A stretch of 64,000 nucleotides of DNA from Chrysophaeum taylorii (Eukaryota > Sar > Pelagophyceae > Pelagomonadales > Pelagomonadaceae). Made by a program: the position numbers and the translations under genes. Below, piece after piece: positions 57,529 to 64,000 of the stretch. The stretch lies in contig JAQMWT010000044.1 of NCBI GenBank assembly GCA_029834535.1, positions 186,001 to 250,000 of the forward strand. The letters are read 5' to 3'. The notes beneath the pieces are model-generated. The model had not been told where the DNA came from, ran no database searches, and saw nothing but the letters and a program-made list of their open reading frames with translations. Each line of letters starts with the position of its first letter. Position 1 is the first letter of the stretch.

Positions 57529-58138
57529 TCTTTACGCGAAGCTTGGGCCCAAAGCGCTTCTCACGGTCAAACGCACCAAATGCGGTGATCGCCGCGATTC
57601 GACGACGCTTTAAAACGCTTCGATGATGATGCCGGTCGTGAGAGCATCGTCGTCGCTGTCCGATTCGGAGTCGCTCGTATGAGCGCTCTTTCCTTCAAGT
57701 CGTCGTCGTCGTGACAAGGACGTTCAAGCCGCGGCAAAATTAACCATCAATTTTACACGACACCGGCACTTTTTGAAACTGGCCAAATAATCAGTAACCC
57801 TGATTGTTTGGTCATCATCAGCTTGAGACGATAACGCACATTTCGTCGCTCCGCCTTGATATTATTGGGCAACCGCATTTCTTCTTGCTTGCGACGCTCC
57901 CCTCGTACATTCATTCGCCTCTTCTGCTCCTGTTCCATCTCCTCTCCGTTGGCCGCCCTCCGAGACGCCGGACAATGTTCGCCAGACTACAGGATGTTTT
58001 CGGGCTGTAGCTCGTAGAGACGTGAACTCCCTCCCTCCCTCCCTCCCTCCCTCCCTCCGCCGAAAAGTCGGTTCCCCCCGGTGCTGGCTGGCGCGCGATC
58101 TCGAGATTAGTCTATTACAAAAAAAAATCTTCGAGCCA
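57529..58138. other. Intergenic, nothing recognised
   Basis: It contains a (CTCC)n run at about 58029-58058 and no convincing gene. Confidence 0.6.
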
Positions 58139-58915
58139 TCAGAAGACGGTGCCCGGGTTGAAGTGGATCTTGTGGTGTCGGAAGATGGACTCGCAGTGGT
58201 CGTCGTCGAGGGCCATGGGGAAATGGTCGACTTTGTTCAGGTTGGAGCACCACCACGTTTTGAAGACGGGGTTATAGAGGTCCGGGATCCGATAGTTGTC
58301 AGCAGGAGTCCCGCACTCGACGACCTGCTGCATGAAGGCCCTGCAAAACGGGTTCTTTCCGGCATCGCAGGCCGTGCAAAACGCGTGCTGCATGCAGCCG
58401 TCGGTCCACCCTTTGGAAATATCCTCGAGGGTCGGAATAGCCACAAATCCAGCGGTTCCGTTTGGCGTTGTGGGTTCGAAGGTCCCTTGGCAGTAGTCGA
58501 CGGATTGAGCGAGGGCTTGCCACGTGCACACGGCAAACCAAGCGTTTCCAGGCCACGGGTTGTTGCGCGAGAACGCCGCGCTTTTCTCGCACGCTTCGAC
58601 GTTCGGACCTGCAGAATTAATAATGAACGCGTCGATCGAGGACGCACCATAAGTCTTGCGCGCCCAGTCGTAAAACCCATCGGGCTCGAGGCGGCCGCAG
58701 AGCGAGTAGTCAGCACCCTGATCAAAAGCCTCACAAACGTCGCCATTGATGTCCATCTTGTACAGCAACGAGGCCGTGGCCTTGTTGCGGCGAAGCGCCG
58801 CACCGAAGCACATCGAGATGACCATCACGCCAGCAACCACGAGGCCCCGTCGCCGCCGCCGCTGTTTGGGTCGCGGCGTTGCTGTCGTCGCAGCTGGAAT
58901 CGATCCATAATACAT
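58139..58915 (-). CDS. Cys-rich type II membrane or secreted protein, paralogue 1 (258 aa)
   Basis: After a basic N-terminus (KQRRRRRG) comes a hydrophobic segment (LVVAGVMVISMCFGAAL), a signal anchor or uncleaved signal peptide. A lumenal/extracellular domain with about 12 cysteines follows. Blocks shared with the paralogue at 61354 are LYKMDING, CGRLEPD-FYDW, NNPWPGNAWF, PTLEDISKGW-DGCMQHAFCTAC and WWC. The start is ATG at 58915 and there is no intron. I do not recognise the family, but the strict Cys and Trp conservation between paralogues shows selection. MDINGD is only superficially EF-hand-like. Confidence 0.75.
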   Translation of the reverse strand: MYYGSIPAATTATPRPKQRRRRRGLVVAGVMVISMCFGAALRRNKATASLLYKMDINGDVCEAFDQGADYSLCGRLEPDGFYDWARKTYGASSIDAFIINSAGPNVEACEKSAAFSRNNPWPGNAWFAVCTWQALAQSVDYCQGTFEPTTPNGTAGFVAIPTLEDISKGWTDGCMQHAFCTACDAGKNPFCRAFMQQVVECGTPADNYRIPDLYNPVFKTWWCSNLNKVDHFPMALDDDHCESIFRHHKIHFNPGTVF

Positions 58916-59111
58916 CGTCGTCGCAGAAATTTGACGTCACCCAGGATTCGTCGTGACGTGTAAAGGAAACGAGACATGTGGATATCATATCATATCAATC
59001 AATATCCGTACAGCCATTAATTAATTAATTTATTTATTTATCAATCGGTGTGGTGGAAATCCTACAAATGAGACAAGATAAGACAGCCGCCACTTACAAC
59101 CAGCGTCCTTA

Positions 59112-59174
59112 CTACTAATCGACAGATCCTAACTACTAATCGACAGATCTTAACTACTAATCGACAGATCTTAA
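59112..59174. repeat. Tandem copies of the Helitron 5'-terminal 21-mer
   Basis: The motif AACTACTAATCGACAGATC is repeated three times with small changes, directly abutting the 3' end of Helitron copy 3. It equals the 5' terminus of Helitron copies 2 and 4. Confidence 0.8.
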
Positions 59175-60306
59175 CAAGTGCAGGCCAGTAAGTTCACCTA
59201 GTCCCAATCTCTAACCCCAGTAAGTTCACCTGGTCCCAGTAAGTTTCATATAAGTTCACCTGGTCAGTAAGTTCACCTAGCTCACACCAACTCCTTTGAG
59301 CTCGTCGCTCTCGCCTCCGCCAATCTAAGCTGCTTTGGTCCGCACGCGCCGCCAACCTTTGAGTTTACTCTAAAAACTTTACTCTAAAAACCCCAGTATG
59401 TTCACCTGGTCCCAGTTAGTTCACCTGGTCACTCAGTTCACCTAGTCCCAATCTCAAACCCCAGTAAGTTCACGTGGTCCCAGTAAGCTCACCTATAGTG
59501 CGCGTGTAGACGCCGGGAGGGGGCTTATCGCTATTGCGCAGCACGTGTGGGGTAGGGTGGAGTCGTCGACCCAGATGAGTATATCCTCGGGGATGCCGAT
59601 CGACAGAGAGCCACGTAGAGCTGGACGTGACAGAAGACGGGCTTGGGCGAGAGGACGCCGACCTCGCGGGGCGTCTGGCCCTGGCTCTTGTTGATCGTTT
59701 GGCGTAGGCGGGCCTTAAGCGATACAGGTTGGAGGAGCCTCGGTGACAACGACACGATCGATCATGTATCTGGTACCGTTGCAGTGGCCGTGCGACGGGT
59801 CGAGGTTTCGAAGACATCAAGCTCGCGATCAAAGTCAGCATGCCGTTGGTTGTCAGGGAGTTGAAAACTCTACTGTAAAGAGCGAGGCGTCGTCTTCCGA
59901 CCCAGCCTAGTCAGCCGAAAAGAACTCCGACGCCTCGTCTCCGGGAAAAAAAGGCCGCGGTCATGCGCGCGTTGTCAGCATCGACAACATCGTTTCGACG
60001 GGGCGTGAGAATGGCGCGCTGGCTAAAAGAGCCGCCGCGGGTCGTGGAAATAGTCTGCGAGGTCGCCCGTAGACGGCTTGGAGGATCACTGTCTGGCTCT
60101 CGCGCCTACCTGATCCTTACTCTCGCGCCTACATGATCCTTACCCTAAATCGAGGGACAAACCCACCCACATCCTTCATGCTCCCCACACACACCCACCC
60201 CCCTCTTAGCAGTCGACATTTAAAGACACACACCCCCCTCTTAGCAGTCGACATTTAAAGACAGACAGACAGACAGACAAACAGACAAACATCTGTCGAT
60301 TAGTAG
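59175..60306 (-). mobile_element. Helitron with helicase remnant (copy 3), left arm of a palindrome
   Basis: It has the same organisation as copy 2: 3' end CAAGTGCAGGCC (reverse strand GGCCTGCACTTG) at 59175, GTTCACCTGG-type repeats, and decayed helicase motifs. (GACA)n DNA lies near 60260, and the 5' terminus is at about 60306. It is joined head to head with copy 4. Confidence 0.78.
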
Positions 60307-61291
60307 TCCTAACTACTAATCGACAGATGGGTGTGTCGACAGATGGGCGTGTGTGGGGAGCATGAAGGATGTGGGTGGGTTTGTGGGGTTGTCTGTTTGT
60401 CCCTCGATTTAGGGTAAGGATCAGGTAGGCCCGGGAGCCGGCCATTGATCCTCGAAGCCGTCTACGGCGACCTCGCAGACTATTTCCACGACCCGCGGCG
60501 GCTCTTTTAGCCAGCGCGCCATTCTCACGCCCCGTTGAAACGATGTTGTCGATGCTGACAACGCGCGCATGAATGACCGCGGCCTTTTTTTCCCGGAGAC
60601 GAGGCGTCGGAGTTCTTTTTCGGGAGACTAGGTTGGGTCGGAAGACGACGCCTCGCTCTTTACAGTCGAGTTTTCAACTCCCTGACAACCAACGGCATGC
60701 TGACTTTGATCGCGAGCTTAAAGTCTTCGCAACCTCGACCCGTCGCACGGCCACTGCAACGGTACCAGATACATGATCGATCGTGTCGTTGTCACCGAGG
60801 CTCCTCCAACCTGTATCCCTTAAGGCCTGCCGACGCCAAACGATCAACAAGAGCCAGGGCCAGACGCCCCGCGAGGTCGGCGTCCTCTTGCCCACAAGCC
60901 CGTCTTCTGTCACGTCCAGCTCTACGTGGCTCTCTGTCGATCGGCAACCCCGAGAATATGCTCTTCTGAGTCGACGACTCCACCCTACCCCACACGTGCT
61001 GCGCAATACCGATAAGCCCCCTCCCGGCGTCTACACGCGCAGTGTAGGTGAACTTACTGGGACCAGGTGAACTTACTGGGTCTAGACATTGGGACTAGGT
61101 GAACTGAGTGACCAGGTGACCTTACTGGGACCAGGTGAGCTTACTGGAGTTTTTTGACAACTCAAACTCAAAGGTTGGCGGCGCGTGCGGATCAAAGCAG
61201 CTTAGATTAGCGGAGGTGAGAGCGACGAGCTCAAAGGAGAGTGGGGTGAGTGGGTGTGAGCACGAGTGGGTTTACGCCGGGATAGAGATTG
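60307..61291 (+). mobile_element. Helitron with helicase remnant (copy 4), right arm of a palindrome, 3' truncated
   Basis: It starts TCCTAACTACTAATCGACAG at 60307 and carries the same decayed helicase (INKSQGQT...VGVLLP; NLDPSHGHCNGTRY) and GTGAACTTACTGG repeats. It stops at GACTAGGTGAA near 61291 without the GCACTTG terminus. Confidence 0.78.
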
Positions 61292-61353
61292 GGACTAGGT
61301 GAAATTAAATTGATAAAAGAACAAGGGCCAGGAGGTCCGGCATGATGTACAAA

Positions 61354-62040
61354 TCAGACTCCCCAGTTGAAGACCCCGAAGATGGAGTCGCACTCGGAGT
61401 GGTCGATATCGCTGGCGTCGAAGGTGCCGTCGTCGATGGCGTCGAGGTGGTCGCACCACCAGTCCTTCGCCCCAAAGATCGCAGGCGAGCGATAGTCTTC
61501 GTCCATCACGCCGCACACGACGCTTTGCCGCATATACGCTCTGCAGTACGGGTTCCCGTCGTCGCAGGCCGTGCAAAACGCGTGCTGCATGCAGCCGTCG
61601 TGCCACCCCTTGGAGATATCCTCGAGGGTCGGTAGCGCGACGTCACCCGGGTCGCCGGAGGGAAGCTCGGGCACAAAAGTACCTTTGCAGTACTCGTCCA
61701 ACCGAGCGATGACCTGAAAATTACACACGAAAAACCACGCGTTTCCAGGCCAAGGATTGTTCGGCGAGGACGGCGACGACGCCTGGCAGACCTCCGCATC
61801 CGCGCCGTATTTCTCGCGTACCCAGTCGTAAAATTCGTCGGGCTCGAGGCGGCCGCACGCAGAGTAGTCAGCGTCTTGATCAAAAGAGTCGCAAATTTCG
61901 CCGTTGATGTCCATCTTGTACAGCTTGGCCTTGGCGGCTTCCGCCGTGCGCCGAAATGCGGCGATACTTAGGGAGACCGCGAACATGCTTGCAACGACCA
62001 TAAACCGTCGCCGCCTCAGACACTTCTCTTGAGCATCCAT
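61354..62040 (-). CDS. Cys-rich type II membrane or secreted protein, paralogue 2 (228 aa)
   Basis: It is a paralogue of 58139-58915 and lies about 2.4 kb from it on the same strand, with the Helitron palindrome between. Basic residues (CLRRRRF) precede the hydrophobic anchor (MVVASMFAVSLSIAAF). The conserved lumenal part holds LYKMDINGE, CGRLEPDEFYDW, NNPWPGNAWF, PTLEDISKGWHDGCMQHAFCTAC and DWWC. The protein lacks about 30 residues of loops present in paralogue 1. The start is ATG at 62040 and there is no intron. Function is unknown. Confidence 0.75.
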   Translation of the reverse strand: MDAQEKCLRRRRFMVVASMFAVSLSIAAFRRTAEAAKAKLYKMDINGEICDSFDQDADYSACGRLEPDEFYDWVREKYGADAEVCQASSPSSPNNPWPGNAWFFVCNFQVIARLDEYCKGTFVPELPSGDPGDVALPTLEDISKGWHDGCMQHAFCTACDDGNPYCRAYMRQSVVCGVMDEDYRSPAIFGAKDWWCDHLDAIDDGTFDASDIDHSECDSIFGVFNWGV

Positions 62041-62775
62041 CTCGGTAATCTCGAATCTCTATGCGTCACGCCTGACGTCACATTACTTTAGGAAAAAAAT
62101 AGTATCCATTAGGGATCTTGTGGGGTAGGAGGGATGTGCCTGACGGGCGGAGATATAAGTATGCGGGACCGACCTCGTCGGGGTCATCGCCGAGAGAGAC
62201 CGCGGGGCAGGCGAAAAGAAGACAAAGGGTCGTACGCATGCTGCCGCCGGACGTATGTGCGACGAAGGGTGACGTCCTGCTGGGATCGGGCGGCCTGGGT
62301 AGGGCTGCCCGACCTCTCGGCGGCGACATAGGTGATGAGGGCACAGCGCGCCCGGGTTTCAATGCGTTGGCGATCCCCCCCCACTCACGGTAGGTAAATG
62401 CGACGGCGGCGAGTTTTTTTTGGGCCGTCTTTGCCTCTGTCTTCAAATTTCGCGCAGCCGCTTGCCACCCAGGTTCGCGCAGCGATGATGCGCAGCAGCG
62501 ATGATGCGCTCTATGTATTGGCGAGGGCGTGGCATGCCGTCCTGGGGGCCTCACCGAAGGCACCAAAGACGAAAATGGGTCGCCGTAGCTACGTAGCCGC
62601 TGTTCGACAGGGCCCAAGATGCCAGGCGGTGGTGCTGTATATGACTCGCGCGCAAGGCCTCCTCCGCGTTCGCCCACTGTGAGACAGACCGCTTAGTGAG
62701 AGAGCGCCGGCATGCACGTTCGTGTTGGTGTCACGGGCCACGCGCTCGAGTGGGATGGGCGGAAGCTCCGTTCCG

Positions 62776-62807
<32 letters not shown>

Positions 62808-64000
62808 TTCGTTCACAAGGCGCTGAGTGAACCTTATTACGGGGGTCAATCTTTCAGAGACAAAGGGTTGATGAAAGTGTTGGCGTTCTTTAGTGAAGAA
62901 GAGGCGGTGCTGGACGCCCCTGGACCCTTTACACGAACGACCCCGTCCAAGTTGACGGTCGCGGCGAACGTCAAGACAAAGCTGACGCGGACCCATTGTG
63001 GTCTAGAGTTTCAACGCGAGAACATCGACTAATAATAATCTGCCGTTTGAGAGCCACGACGACGACAAGGACGACGACGAAGATCTTGATTTGGAAGACG
63101 ACGATGACGGGGGAGACGAAGAGCATGATGGCACTACGGTTTACTTCGATGAGTTTGAAGTTCCTCCTCCAGGCTTCTCTCTTTCGTCGACAAGCCGGCT
63201 TTCTTTCTTTCTTTTCTCCGCGAAGACGAATATAGATCCCGCTCTTCGTTGTTCTACTTTGCTGCTTTTACACCTCGACCGACGACGACGACCTTTGAGA
63301 GCCATCATGGTGGTTCGGGAGGGTGGTCAAGTTCAAGCCGCGGGCCCGGGGCTAAACCTACGACGTTCAGCGGGACAGCAACGTCGGTCACCAGGGGCTT
63401 AAACTCGAAGAAAACTACGTGGACGGCAGTCGAACTCCGACTGTTATAAAGGCTATATAGGTTGCTGGTACTATCTGAAGAAGACACTCCCCTCTGCCTC
63501 TGCTGCCTCTTCCCGCCGGCCGCTTATCCTAGATAGTGCCGCCGCGTCGACGAGACTCCTCGCCAGCGCCGCCGCATCGACGACAGACAGCCTTTTCGAC
63601 GACTGAGGTTCGCAGCTCGAAAAGCGTTGCGACTGAAAAAAACACTGCTAGCGTTGCAATCGAAGTTAAACGACGAAACACTCAAACAATTTTGCCACTG
63701 AGCATGCTCACGCTCCCCCTCTTACCACAGGTTACCTCCTATAAAGACTTTCCTAAAACCACTGAACGCACTGCGTGCTCACACCACCGCACTCCGCGCG
63801 CTGGTGGCGGTCGCAGACACCTCAATATGTCTACCCGCGTGTCTCTATTGAGCGTTCTTTAGCCACTTTGGGCTCAGTGTGGCTGAAAGTCTCCTCTCTA
63901 GATTTTCCTTCCGGATAACTCCACAGTAATGGAAGAATATGGAATTTTCCGGATGTTTCCAGGTCGGATGTTCACTTTTCCGCAAATACGATGTACCCTG
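62041..64000. other. Right-end interval; only weak coding signals
   Basis: At 62712-63032 a plus-strand ORF of 106 codons contains a (GTGTCG)n run (62776-62806, encoding Val-Ser repeats). Around 63040-63180 an acidic stretch (DDDEDLDLEDDDDGG...YFDEFEVPPPGF) looks protein-like but is short. No family is recognised. It could include exons of a gene that continues past the window. Confidence 0.4.

Noticed and set aside
1-64000. tRNA or rRNA genes
   Set aside because: No cloverleaf with A/B boxes or rRNA segment could be recognised by eye; a dedicated scan would be needed to exclude a tRNA.

Overview
This is a nuclear eukaryotic window of about 55% GC by eye. Genes sit on both strands. Introns are mostly 35-75 nt with GTGCGT/GTRNGT-like donors, usually in phase 2, and transposon families are typically eukaryotic. 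The gene content is RI-type LRR proteins, the wybutosine enzyme TYW1 with an N-terminal membrane anchor, SLC35A-type sugar-nucleotide transporters, a DUF4116 protein, and a fatty-acyl-AMP ligase joined to Pls-like membrane/left-handed beta-helix domains. This suggests a unicellular alga or related protist, perhaps a stramenopile such as a pelagophyte. That assignment is inference only.

Layout. At 1-2951 lie the 3' part of an LRR-receptor-like gene and a broken TYW1 copy, cut off by Helitron debris (to 3935). From 6912 to 13183 the same pair recurs intact: a 795-residue EF-hand/coiled-coil/LRR gene whose LRRs are each encoded by one 84-nt phase-2 exon in a near-perfect 259-bp exon+intron tandem array, followed by a complete TYW1. 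Two minus-strand tandem sugar-nucleotide transporters follow (14379-17392). A long decayed stretch and a dead hAT transposon occupy about 17.4-24.9 kb. Three minus-strand membrane-protein genes (DUF4116; a 750-aa Cys-rich protein; a PAP2-like protein) run from 26386 to 31482.

From about 31.8 to 55.8 kb is a tandem duplication of one large biosynthetic locus: a fatty-acyl-AMP ligase, carrier domain, and membrane-embedded beta-helix acyltransferase-like domains resembling bacterial Pls/PosA synthetases. The 3' flank of the first copy is interrupted by a 1.15-kb Helitron and a 4.0-kb Ty1/copia LTR element. The right end holds an unrecognised ORF, a dead Harbinger-like transposase, and two paralogous Cys-rich type II/secreted protein genes separated by a head-to-head pair of Helitrons forming a ~1-kb-arm palindrome.

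The unifying theme is local duplication: LRR+TYW1, SLC35A, the acyl ligase locus and the Cys-rich genes are all paired. The most striking system is the modular LRR-exon array, built so that whole repeats can be gained, lost or exchanged without changing the reading frame.
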